Source of the DNA: Adiantum capillus-veneris
Lineage: Eukaryota; Streptophyta; Polypodiopsida; Polypodiales; Pteridaceae
Length of the DNA stretch: 64,000 nt
Direction: 5' to 3'
NCBI GenBank assembly: GCA_014529385.2
Contig: CM043953.1
Coordinates: forward strand, 108,444,549 to 108,508,548
Positions 1-10,389 of the stretch are shown piece after piece (positions within the stretch are counted from its first letter, which is position 1; every line of letters starts with the position of its first letter). The notes under the pieces were generated by a model. It made no database searches, had not been told where the DNA came from, and was given only the letters and a program-made list of their open reading frames with translations. Made by a program: the position numbers and the translations under genes.

Positions 1-540
1 GTTGACGCCTCAAGACACATGTTCTTTTCGAGTCAATATAATTTCTCTCCACTCACAATTGTGAGTATGGCAATACATTTACTAAGCAAGAGTGTGTCCT
101 CTTTAGCTAGACCTAGAGCATACCACCAAATCACTAGGTGATTTATAAAAGTTGTCATGAAATCATTGGGCTTTGGGCCACGACTGTGTTGGATGGATCA
201 CACTCTTAGTGCTGGCAGCCATTTTGAGCCACTCTTTAATGATAGAATTGTGGGCTCAGTCAAAGTCAAAAGAGCCACCCTTTTAGCCCCACTAGTATTT
301 GCCATCGGCTCTCATGTTTATCATGTTAGAACGTTTGATCCATCATTATGGACGATATAGATCATGTCTAAAGGAATGATCTTTGGACACCTAGGTGACC
401 CTTTGGGGGTGGGCATAACACACAAGCAAAGATTCGAGTGGGTATTGGAAAGAGTAGAATAATTAGCATACGTTAATGGTTAGGCCCAATTGGCTCTCCC
501 CCCTTAAAATAGGCAATGGAGAATTCAATGGCTAGAATCA
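1..540. other. Unassigned AT-rich sequence, possible LINE tail at the left edge
   Basis: No convincing gene. The first 80 bases contain a CACTCACAATTGTGAG segment resembling the tail-like sequence near 13480 (CACTCACCATTGTGAA) that ends another LINE remnant here, so this may be the 3' end of a LINE lying to the left. The short open frame at 157-360 has no recognisable motif and is probably chance. Confidence 0.35.
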
Positions 541-929
541 AGATGGGTGGTAGTTGAAGATAACATTTGGAATCCAGAGTGGCCACTGTCTATGAAGATA
601 GTTTTGTGGAAGGTGTTGTGGGATTCTCTACTGAGGGTGACAAGATTTTAGCTAGAGGTGTTGGTTTAGAAAGGTGGTCAAGGTGCAAAACAGCCATTGA
701 GATTCCCCTTAAACTTTTCAAGGAAAGCTCGATGAAAAAATGGTATGGCAGATAAGATATGCACTAGGATCCAAAGGACCTCAAAGATTGGTTTCTTCAA
801 GTACGATCTATTTTTGGAGGGAAGGTGATGAGAAACCAATTGATTCACTCAAATAGTCAGATTTTGCATATGTTAGAGCAAGTTTAGAAGACCAGGAATC
901 ATTGAGTATTCAAGAATGACCTTTTGTTA
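541..929 (+). pseudogene. L1-type LINE ORF2 3' remnant, left part
   Basis: This stretch is similar at DNA level to 12780-13190, a LINE ORF2 C-terminal region of the kind that carries the plant zf-RVT domain. The shared protein signature is the D/V-K-I-L-A-R-G segment near 645-665 followed by a W-rich stretch, and the shared DNA runs on through 'tttcttcaag..cgatct' (786-808 here, 13048-13073 there). It is full of stops. The homology stops exactly at 929 and resumes at 11959, so the chromovirus compound landed inside this LINE. The product would have been a nicking endonuclease/reverse transcriptase; this copy is dead. Confidence 0.6.
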
Positions 930-934
930 ACTTC
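930..934. repeat. Target-site duplication ACTTC, left copy
   Basis: ACTTC lies directly before the TG of the outermost chromovirus LTR and is repeated at 11954-11958 directly after the last LTR. LINE homology is continuous across the two copies, which shows that they are a true integration footprint. Confidence 0.85.
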
Positions 935-1560
935 TGTCATAAAAAATAATATCTAATTCTCCCAAATGATTTTCTCATGTTAAACTGATCATTTAATATG
1001 GGGAAGTACCAGGGAGTAAAAGCTAGACTATTGGTAAGGCTGCTAGACCGGTCTTTGCAGGGATCCAAAGGGGGGCATTCTGCAAAAGAGCAATGCGCAT
1101 GACTTGAGCTTGAAAGACCTAAGGTTCAACTCCATTAAGACTTCCATAGGCTAAGGTTCCAAAACATTAATTGAAAGTCCAAATGGTCAAAGCTGGGAAA
1201 ATTGGATGGTGGTGGGAAGACTCAAAAGTCTTTCCACATCCCTATGAAGGAGGGGACGAGCCATGAGAGTAGGAGATGAGAGAGAAACACACACACATAC
1301 ACTCTAAAGCTTCCCCTTTACACAAAGGGAATACTAGACACATGTCAAGCTCCTAGGCCAGCTGCCCCCAAACACCACTCAAATCCTATTGGATGGCCAT
1401 AGAGGTGGACCAATGAGAATTAGGCTAGAGTAAAATTAGTCTAATCAATTTAAAAAGGCTTGATAACAGAACCAATAGAATTTAAGCTCCCTAGAAGACT
1501 ATTGGACAGTCTATTGAGGGGTCCAATGAGCATCAAGCAGCCCAATGGCTTGCCTAATTC
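935..1560 (+). repeat. Chromovirus LTR 1, 3'-truncated
   Basis: It begins TGTCATAA like the LTRs at 3099 and 10390 and follows them to the shared 'cttgcctaattca'. It lacks about 20 bp ('agagaaaataggg..') present in the others, as well as the downstream 0.9 kb of LTR. At 1557-1561 it passes straight into integrase sequence, with a TTCA shared by both parents of the junction. Confidence 0.8.
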
Positions 1561-2700
1561 AAAATGTGTGGTATGCCAAAAGACGATGTTTGATAGTGTG
1601 AAGCAACCTGTATTTCTTCAACCGTTGCCAATCCCTAATTCGCCATGGGAGAGCATATCTATGGATTATATCTTTGGATTGCCCAAGTCTATCCATGGGA
1701 ATACAAGAATATGGATGATAGTAGACAAGTTTAGTAAACAAGAACATTTATACTTGTCAAAAAGACTATCAAGACCCATCAAATGGCAACCCTCTTTACA
1801 TCACAAATCTTCAAATACCATGGCTTGCCAATGTCTGAAGTGCTGGATAGAGATCCTAGAATGACCAATAATTTTTGAAAGGGTCACTTTGAGAATTTAG
1901 GTACAAGGCTAAACTTCTCTTTGGCCTATCATCCCCAAACGGATGGCCAAAGTGAAATAGCTAAACTAACAGTTGTTGATCTACTAAAAGCTTATGTCAC
2001 AGAAGTAGATCAAAATTCCCAATAACAGAAGTACTTACCTTTAGTGGAGTATGATTACAATAACATTGTACATACTTCCACGGGAAAAGCACCCTTTGAG
2101 GTGATAGAGGGGAGATAAAAGAGTCCCTTGCTACTCAAGGTACATGGGAAGATCTTAGGTGTAGATGAATATAGCCGAGACCTGCAAGATTCATTTCAAA
2201 AGATTAAGGATGCTATATCCATCTCTCAGCAAAGGTAAAAGTCTACTGCTGATAAGCACAGAAGAGCCGTAGCCTTTAAACAGAATGATGGGCTCTTGCT
2301 TAAGTTTCCCAAGTCTCGATTAAGGCACACAACTGGAAGAATCCTACAAGACACCAAAAGTACTATGCTAAGTTAGCAAAAAGGTACTATGGTCCCTTTC
2401 AGATTCTTAGGCTAATCAATGAGATGGCCTATCAACTCGAGTTACCCAGCCAATGGCTCATACACAATGGTTTCCATGTGAGCCTATTAAAGACTTACAA
2501 AGGAGAGACACCTCAAGAAGCAATTATTAAAGACCCACCAAAGATCTAGGACCAAGAAGAAGTGCAGCAACCTGAGTCCATTCTCTGACACAAAGACAAG
2601 GTATTAGGAGGCGGTAAGACTATCTGATGATATCCTATCAAGTTTAAAAATTATCCTTTTGAAGATGCTAGATGGATGCAAGGCATACAATTAAAAGATA
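1561..2700 (+). pseudogene. pol: Integrase and chromodomain remnant of the left unit
   Basis: This is the end of a chromovirus pol gene. The last zinc-binding cysteines (C-x-x-C, 1575-1590) are followed by the integrase core: M-D-Y-I-F-G-L-P near 1660 carries the first catalytic Asp, and H-P-Q-T-D-G-Q-S-E near 1935-1965 the catalytic Glu. The C-terminal region ends in a chromodomain-like stretch (about 2520-2690: E-E-V ... K-F-K-N-Y-P ... W-M). It has many stops and frameshifts. It is closely parallel to 8862-9985, and here the chromodomain reading frame K-F-K-N-Y-P is intact whereas the right unit has lost one base. Everything upstream of the zinc finger is deleted. Confidence 0.75.
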
Positions 2701-3098
2701 ACCTAAACCTTGTCAATGCTTACAATGATTCACTAGAGTAAGAAAAAGTAAATATGTATAGATGAACATTGAAGCTTTTATCTTATAAGAATTTCTTTTT
2801 CTTGATTGTGTACAAATGATAATACGTAGGCACGCTTAGGATCATGTTTGTGGAGACGACGTCTCCCGAACACTAAGTAGAGCTTGTCACTCTACTATGA
2901 AAGACTGATATGGACTAAAGTGAAGACATGCTTGCGGGAGCTACAAATCTCAAGCACCAAATGGACTAGTCATCCATTCTGGAATGGTGTCGTAGGGTAA
3001 AATAGGGATTCTCTACCCGCTAGCAAACAGACTAATGATTAGGATTTATCTTCTCTACCTCATAGTTGAGGACGACTATGATTTCAAGAGAGAGGTAA
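2701..3098 (+). other. 3' untranslated region and polypurine tract, left unit
   Basis: This is noncoding sequence parallel to 9990-10389. It ends with the purine run AAGAGAGAGG (3087-3096) and TAA directly before the TG of the next LTR, the expected position of the plus-strand primer. Confidence 0.7.
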
Positions 3099-4002
3099 TG
3101 TCATAACAAGTAATATCTAATTCTCCCGAATGAGTTTCTCATGTTAAAGTGATCATTTAATATGGGGAACTACCAGGGGAGTAAAAGCTAGAATATTGGT
3201 AAGGCTGCCAGATTGGTCTCTGCAGGGATCCAAAGGAGAGAAAATAGGGATCCAAAGCGGGGCAGTCTACAAAAGAGCAATGTGTATGACTAGAGCTTAA
3301 AAGACCAAAGGTTTAGCTCCATTAAGAATTCCATAGGCTAAGGTTTCAAAACTTTAATTGAAAGTCCAAATGGTCAAAGTTGGGAAAATTGGATGGTGAT
3401 GGGAAGACTCAAAAGTTTTCCCACATTCCTATCAAGGAGGGGGTGAGCCATGAGAGTAGGGGATGAGAGAGAAACAAACAAACAAACACACACACACACC
3501 CACACACACACACAGCCCAAAGCTTCCCCTTTACAAAAGGGAATATTGGACACATGTCAGGCTCCTAGGCTAGTTGCCCCCAAACACCACTCAAGGCCTA
3601 TTGGATGGCCATAGAGGTGGACCAATGAGAATTAGACTAGAGTAAAACTAGTCTAATCAATTTAAAAATGCTTGATAAAAGAACCAATAGAGTTTAAGCT
3701 CCCTAGAAGACTATTGGACAGTCTACCAAGGGGTCCAATGAGCATCAAGCAGCCCAATGGCTTGCCTAATTCATATTGGCTAGAAGACTAAAAGGTCCAA
3801 TGAGAGTTTAGTAAATTATTTTAATTAACTTAAGCTCTCACAAAAGGGTAAAGGGGGACACATGTAACAAGGCTGCAATTATGCTTCTAACTTGTGATTG
3901 GCTAAGCCTTGTAGGAGCCAATGGGAGGCCAACATGAGTAATTAGCAAGAGGGGTTGACCAAGAAGAGAGAGAAGGCTACGTTTTTGACTTACACACTTT
4001 GC

Positions 4003-4052
<50 letters not shown>

Positions 4053-4709
4053 TTATGTGTTGAGCAAGAACTCCATCTCCTTCTCCAAGCATTGAGAAGT
4101 AGAGACCTACATCAACAACTATTGGCTATGGAATGCAAATCTAGCCAAGAGCCAAGCTTCACTGGCATGCTCATCTCCTCTACCATGCTAGTTACTAGGC
4201 TAAGCTATGCTAATAGAGTGATTATGTGAGGAGAACTTCTTTCTCATAAGATACATCTTCTTCCTCTCAATCTATTCTCATTCCCTGCTAGATCTCACCA
4301 TTTTTAAAGATGTGTGAGGTCTTGAGATCGAGGCTAGGGACACTAGGTGTGTTTTTCAAGCATAATTTGGTGCATGAAGGTTCCATCTTCATTGCATTAA
4401 CTAGTTTTGTTAAGGAACATAGAATTGTATTTTACAAAAGTCTCCTTTGATAAGAGAAGCTATAATACAAAGCCTTTATGGAGGGGGGACTAGCTCCATG
4501 TATATCCGGTCCTTAACTGTTGTCAATTGTTCTATTTCTCTCTCTCTTTTCAAGTATTGTCAATGCCAAATTAGCTAGGTGCAAATTGCTATGTTTCTTT
4601 CTCAAATTAAGTACTCTCTCTACGCTCATTAGTAACTTGTTCTTAATAAAATGCGCACTATGTTATCAATTTCCACTACACACAAATTACTAGTGCATTA
4701 AATGTTACA
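3099..4709 (+). repeat. Chromovirus LTR 2 (shared middle LTR)
   Basis: It starts TGTCATAAC after a polypurine tract and ends TGTTACA one base before a tRNA-iMet primer site. It serves as 3' LTR of the left unit and 5' LTR of the right unit. Two CA-rich microsatellites sit inside it: one near 3476-3513 and a longer (CA)n at 4006-4048. The second is only a short interrupted run at the same place in LTR 3 (11278-11302), which explains much of the length difference (1611 against 1564 bp). Confidence 0.85.
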
Positions 4710-4710
4710 T

Positions 4711-4722
4711 TGGTATCAGAGC
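4711..4722 (+). promoter_or_regulatory. Primer-binding site, tRNA-iMet
   Basis: TGGTATCAGAGC is complementary to the 3' end of plant initiator tRNA-Met. It lies one base after the LTR, as expected for minus-strand priming in chromoviruses. Confidence 0.85.
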
Positions 4723-5120
4723 TATTGGTTTCTCTTTTCTTGCTCAAGAAGAGAGGTCCTCAAGCTTGCTACAAATGGTTGGTGTTATTAATTGCAAAAG
4801 AGTAAGTAGAATAGGGATTTGTCATCCTTGAAGCACGCCTGCTTTATGCACTTAACACGGATACCGTCGGGAGCTATGGTCTTATTAATGGATTCCTATG
4901 GGGCTTGCCTATGGCTTGACCATTATTGAGCTATTAGAAGCTTGACAGCAATCGGTGATGTCTTGGCTTTGTTGAACCCTCTCTTCTATTCCTTTCAATT
5001 AATAATATTCAAGCCACGGTATAGATACTTGAGTGCTTATCTTTGAAGGTAAAGAGGATTAGCAAATAGGGCTTGAAGTGCCAAAGTATAAGTAAAAATT
5101 TACACCTAAAAATTGCTAGC

Positions 5121-6640
5121 ATGGCTGACAAGGGAAAAGAGATCAAAATGAATGTTGATAGCTTTTGCTAATGAAAGAGCAACTAATGATGCCCCTATGC
5201 TTGTAAACTATCTTGTTTCTAGGCTTCAACAAGCCCTGGGCAACTCATCCCTCCAAGGTGAAGCAATTGCACACCCATGGTATTCTCCAAACTCCCCACC
5301 AAGAAGAGAGAGTACCTAAGAAGCCTCCTAGTGAGACTTCCAAAAGAGGACTCTCTCCAATAAGGGACGAAGAGGAGGATGCATACAAAGGGCTCAAAAA
5401 CTTACTACTTGTTGATAATACATCTCCCTCCCAAAGGAGAACCCAAATTTCAATGGTAGAGCCCCCACTGAAAGAACGAGAAAGAAGTGAGTCTCCTACC
5501 ACCTTAGCGGAGATGTCTCCACGAAGACGGCAGGAAAAACGCTCTCCAACACCCCCTAAATGGAGAATATCACCGCATAGTTCTCTACACCATAATTCAA
5601 AGAGGGAAGAGAGAAATCAAGAGAAGAAAAAGGCACGAAAGAGGTCACCCTCTTCTCCATCTTCCTCATCCTCTTCCTCTTTTGAAGAAAGTGATGGTAC
5701 AGAAAAGGAGGAAAAAGAGAAGAAAAAGGCGAGAAAGAGGTCACCCTCTTCTCCATCCTCCTCATCCTCGTCCTCTTCTTCTGAAGAAATTGATGGTGGG
5801 TGGTCACCCAAAAGAAGAGGCCATAGGAAATTCTATGCTGCCTGGAAAAGGTCATCAAAGCTCAAAAAGTTCAAAGAGGGAGGAAAGAACATCTCTTTCC
5901 TTACCTACGCAGCTTTGGTGCTACAAACAAAGTCTTGGCCTTTATCCAATAGCTCAATGCGACGTTTGGAGATGAGGGCTTCACGGAGTCCTCTAAGCTA
6001 CATCATGTAGCCATGCATTTTCAAAAGTCCACCAGGAAATGGTGGTCTAGCCTACGAGCAAACGGTGAAGATCCACGAACATGAAAAGCTTTAAGAGCTT
6101 CCATCATGAAGCAATTTTTGGCTACCGATGCCAAAGACAAAGTACTCACTGAGTGGCAAAGCTTGAATCTCTCTTCCTATGAATCTATCCACAAATATGT
6201 AGAAAAGTTTTGGGATTTACACCTCAAAGCCACTGTCTTCAAAAAGATGGATTCTAGAGAGCAAAAACAACAATTCTGTGCGGGTTTAAATGAGGATATG
6301 GCTGAGTATGTTAACTCCCAAAGGCCACTCACCATATCTTTGGACATACACCATACCATGGTGGATTCAAGAATCAACTTCCAACAAGGGGCTAAGAGAA
6401 ATCGTAAGCCCACTGAAAACAAGGACCGTAACGGACAATGTCCAAAAGTCTCCGAAAGGCAACACAAACAACAACAAAGCTAAGGAGAAGGGATTTTATA
6501 AAGGAAAAAAAAAACTCTCTCCTGAAGAGCTAGAATGTTATCAAAAAGATAACCGTTGTTTCAAGTGCAGGGAGCAAGGGCATGCCTATCGTGCTTGCCC
6601 CCACAAGAAGACATGTAATGCCAGCCTCATAGAGCTACCT
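5121..6640 (+). pseudogene. gag: Chromovirus Gag with serine/arginine-rich N-terminus, broken
   Basis: A plausible start codon at 5121 (M-A-D-K-G-K-E) runs into a stop after about 16 codons. The longest open piece, 5213-6010, is rich in R, S, E and K and contains two near-identical tandem segments (about 5622-5695 and 5716-5793), each with basic K-A-R-K-R-S-P followed by a serine run and an acidic tail, resembling an RS domain. After a frameshift the capsid (retrotrans_gag) region follows at about 6010-6400, with W-x-S-L and F-W-D-L-H residues. The nucleocapsid zinc knuckle C-F-K-C-x4-H-x4-C lies at about 6560-6600 in a third frame. Gag would package the RNA; this copy cannot make it in one piece. 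Confidence 0.75.
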
Positions 6641-7449
6641 TGGTCAAAATTCAAGAAGAGGATGCTCATCACAAAGTATATCCTCTATGCCATGCTTGGG
6701 TAAAGGTAAGAGAACCTGATGCTTTCATTCTCTTTGACCTTGGTTCTACTCACAATTTCATATCCACAGAGTTGGCCACCAAGCTAGGCATCCAAGCCTG
6801 TGAGATGGGAGATTTCCTACCTGATGATGGTGCTTTCAAGGGTCAAGAAGCCTCAGTCACTCCCTTAATTGGGAAATTGAGGCTCCATGTCCAAAGCTAT
6901 GTGGACAAGGAGGATTTCTTCATCTCTCCTCTCAAGCATGAGGATGTAATCCTAGGGGCACCATGGTTTGATTGCATAGCTGCCAATGTTAAATTCCCTG
7001 AAAGACAAATCTTCTTTAGGTTGAGGGAAAAATATATGTACATAGATGCTAAGGAGTTGGGTAGTACCATACCCATTGTACATAAGCAAGCTTTGAATAA
7101 GTCAATAAAGAGCTCTATTTTCGTGTACATGATTTTTGTTAAAGATTCTCAAAATGAAACTAATGTTTTAGCAAAAGAAGAGATAACCAATCAAAAGGAA
7201 TTAGAGTTATCCAAATTCCTCAAGGGATTCCAAGATGTTTTTATTGATGACATCCCTTGTGACCTACCTCCCAAACAAGGGGATGATGACATGCAATTGA
7301 ACTTCTTCCAGGAAGCTCACCGCCTAATAAACCTCCTTATCAAGTCTCCCAAGCTCAACAAGAGGAGATTATGGGGCAAATGCATGAGTTGGTTGAGAAA
7401 GACATGGTTAGGCCTAGCTCATCTCCATTTTGTTCACCAGTGTTATTAG
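6640..7449 (+). pseudogene. pol: Chromovirus aspartic protease and RT N-terminal part
   Basis: An open frame of 269 codons. At about 6721-6770 lies the retropepsin active-site region F-D-L-G-S-T-H-N-F-I-S; families of this type have Asp-Ser/Thr-Gly-Ser, so Leu replaces the catalytic-loop Ser/Thr. The second half has the V-I-L-G-A-P-W flap-end motif (about 6946-6966). The frame then enters the linker and the start of RT (P-P-K-Q-G-D) before losing frame near 7340-7450. The protease would cleave the polyprotein; with this loop change and the later frameshifts it is probably inactive. Confidence 0.75.
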
Positions 7450-8109
7450 TGCACAAGTAAGATGGCACATATCGTATGTGTGTCGACTATAGAGCACTAA
7501 ATAGGAATACTATCAAGAATAGGTTTCCCGTTCCATGGGTAGAAGACCTATTTGATAAGCTACATGGGTCAACCTACTTTAGTAGGATTGACCTAAAAAG
7601 TGGCTGCCATCAAATAAGGATAGTTGATCAAGACATTGTAAAGACCGCATTATTTTGCACTACGTTTGGTCTTTATGAGTACATTGTCATGCCTTTTGGC
7701 TTGACCAATGCACCAGCCACATTTAACTGCTTGAAGGAGAAGCTATTTAGGCCTCACCAAAATTTTACTGGTTGATGATATTATCATCTACTCTAATTCA
7801 TTAGACAAACACAAGCAACACCTCCAGGTAATATTTCAAGATTTACAAGAGAATAAACTTTATATTAATCAAAAGAAAAGTGATTTTTTCTTACAAGAGA
7901 TTCAGTATTTAGGTCACATTATCTCTCAAGATGGCATCCAAATGGATCCATCAAAGCTAGAAGTAATAAAAGGATGGCCTAATTTAAGGAATCTGCATGA
8001 CCTAAGAAGCTTTATAGGTATGTGTGCATACTATAGACGCTTCATAGAAAAGTTCTCACAAATCGCGGGACCACTACATAACCTAACAAAGAAAAGCATT
8101 AGTATATAA
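7450..8109 (+). pseudogene. pol: Chromovirus reverse transcriptase, two frames
   Basis: RT palm and fingers are visible in two pieces. 7476-7775 reads C-V-D-Y-R-A-L-N ... [10 protein letters not shown] ... [11 protein letters not shown]. After a frameshift near 7740-7765 the catalytic V-D-D-I-I-I-Y-S and the thumb (Y-L-G-H-I-I-S-Q-D-G, then A-Y-Y-R-R-F-I) continue to a stop near 8107. Catalytic aspartates are present, but the polypeptide is split. Confidence 0.8.
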
Positions 8110-8440
8110 GGTACACCAAGGAGAACAATGCTTTCAAAAACGTTAAAGAGAAGGTTATCTCTCAACCTGTGCTTACACTGCCGGATCTCTCAAAGCCATT
8201 TGAGGTCCAATGCTATGCTTGTGGTGATTGCCTTGGATCTGTTTTGCTCCAAGAAGGGCACGCCATAGCCTACGAAAGTCAAAGGCTTGACCTTGTTGAG
8301 CAAGATCTAGGCATATATGAGAAGGAACTCTTAGCAGTTCTACATGTTCTAGATTTGTGGAAACACTATTTACGGGGGACTCCTTTCATTCTACAAACGG
8401 ATCACCAAAGTCTTAAGTACTTCATGACGTAGACCAAGCT
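8110..8440 (+). pseudogene. pol: Chromovirus RNase H with altered catalytic position
   Basis: The open piece 8169-8432 is a Ty3-type RNase H (Y-E-S-Q-R-L ... Y-E-K-E-L-L-A-V-L ... L-Q-T-D-H-Q-S-L). At its start the family has Asp-Ala-Ser-Gly, where this copy reads Y-A-C-G (about 8214-8225), so the first metal-binding Asp is replaced by Tyr. A stop at 8430 separates it from integrase. Confidence 0.75.
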
Positions 8441-9990
8441 CTCTAACAAACAAATGAGGTGGGCAATTTTCCTTTCGCAATTTCAATATCATATTGCTCA
8501 CATTGCTGGCAAGCATAATCAAGTGGCCGATGCACTCTCAAGACCACCAAGAGTGAATGCAGTATCCATAGCAACCCACAATGATCTATCTTCTATGATA
8601 GATGAGTATGCTATCGATCCCGATTTTAGAGATGTGATTTCAGACCTTGCACTAGGGAAGAAGGAAGAACCATTTACCCTACAAGATGGTTATCTTCTCT
8701 ATGGTAATAGACTATGCGTTGCCAACTCACTACATGAGAAAGTAATGTATGAATCTCATGATCCTCCTTATGCGGGGCATAGAGGGATTCAGTCTACCCT
8801 AAAAGGGATAGAAACATATTTCTATTGGCCTGCCATGAAAGCAAACATATAAAAATATGTTTCAAAATGTCTGGTATGCCAAAAGACGAAGTTTGATAGA
8901 GGGAAGCAACCTCAATTTCTTCAGCCGTTGCAAATCCCTAATTCAGCATATCCATGGATTTTATCCTTGGATTGTCCAAGTCTATCCATGGAAATACAGG
9001 AATATGGATGATAGTAGACAGGTTTAGCAAACAAGGACATTTCATTCCTGTCAAAAAGACTATAAAGGCCCATCAAATGGCAACCCTCTTTATATCACAA
9101 ACCTTCAAATACCATGGCTTGCCAATGTCTATAGTATCGGATAGAGATCCTAGAATGACCAATAATTTTTGGAAGGGTCTCTTTGAGAATTTAGGTACAA
9201 GGCTAAACTTCTCTTTCGCCTATCATCCCCAAACGGATGGCCAAAGTGAAATAGCTACCCTACAGTTGTTGATCTACTAAAAGCTTATGTCACAGAAGTA
9301 GATCAAAAGTCCCAATAACAGAAGTACTTACCTTTAGTGGAGTATGATTACAATAACATTGTACATACTTCCACGGGAAAATCACCCTTTGAGGTGATAG
9401 AGGGAAGATCTAGAAGTTCCCTGCTACTCAAGGTACATGGAAAGATCTTCACTCTAGATGAATATATCCGAGACCTGCAAGAATCTTTTCAAAAGATTAA
9501 GGATGCTATATCCATCTCTCAGCAAAGGAAAAAGGCTGCTGCTAATAAGCACAGAAGAGCCCTAGCCTTTAAACAAAATTATTGGGTCTTGCTTAAGTTT
9601 CCCAAGGATCGATTAAGGCACACAACGGGAAGAATCCTATAGGACACCAAAAGTAATATGCTAAGTTAGCAAAAAGGTACTATGGTCCCTTTTAGATTCT
9701 TAGGCCAATCAATGAGATGGCCTATCAACTCAAGTTACCCAGCCAATAGCTCATACACAACGGTTTCCATGTGAGCCTGTTAAAGCCTTACAAAGGAGAG
9801 CCACCTCAAGAAACAATCATTGAAGACCCACCGGAGATCGAGGACCAAGAAGAAGTGCTGCAGCTCGCGTCCATTCTCCGACACGAAGACAAGGTATTAC
9901 GAGGCGGTAAGACTATCCGACAATATCTTATCAAGTTTAAAATTATCCTTTTGAAGATGCTAGATGGATGCAAGGCATACCATTAAAGGA
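8441..9990 (+). pseudogene. pol: Chromovirus integrase and chromodomain, broken
   Basis: Open pieces at 8454-8852, 8954-9280, 9337-9642 and 9771-9986 follow one another. The first carries the HHCC zinc-finger start (H-x-x-x-x-A-G-H-R-G), and its C-x-x-C lies at about 8870-8880 after a stop. The second holds the core with D-F-I-L-G-L, V-S-D-R-D-P and H-P-Q-T-D-G-Q-S-E; the Asp-to-Glu spacing is 35 residues, so the triad is present. The C-terminal piece has the E-E-V-L-Q ... G-G-K-T-I-R-Q-Y-L-I-K-F-K of a chromodomain. A one-base deletion near 9940, relative to 2650, throws its end out of frame. The chromodomain would direct integration to marked heterochromatin. Confidence 0.8.
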
Positions 9991-10389
9991 TAACCTAAAC
10001 CTTGTCAATGCTTACAATGATTCCCTAGAGTAAGAAAATGTAAATATGTATAAATGAACATTGGATTTTGTCTTATAAGACTCTCTTTTTCTTTATTGTG
10101 CACAAATGATAATAAGTAGGGATGCTTAGGATCATGTTTGTGGAGACAACATCTCCCGAACACCAAGTAGAGCTTGTCACTCTACTATGAGAGATTGATA
10201 CGAACTTCAATGCAGACATGCTTGCGGCAACGAAGGCTCTCAAGCACCAAATGGACTAGTCGTCCATTCTCGAATGGTGTTGTAGGGTAAAATAGGGATT
10301 CTCTACCCGCTAGAAAACAGACTAATGATTAGGCTTTATCTTCTCTACCTCATAGGTCGAGGAAGACTATGATTTCAAGAGAGAGGTAA
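9991..10389 (+). other. 3' untranslated region with polypurine tract, right unit
   Basis: This noncoding stretch parallels 2701-3098. It ends in the purine run AAGAGAGAGG (10378-10387), directly before LTR 3 at 10390. Confidence 0.7.

Noticed and set aside
3838..4229. Open frames across the CA repeat on both strands
   Set aside because: They are translations of a (CA)n microsatellite and LTR sequence shared by other copies, with no conserved protein.
5245..5858. Long minus-strand frames opposite the chromovirus gag
   Set aside because: They are shadows of the serine/arginine-rich coding repeat; no motif.
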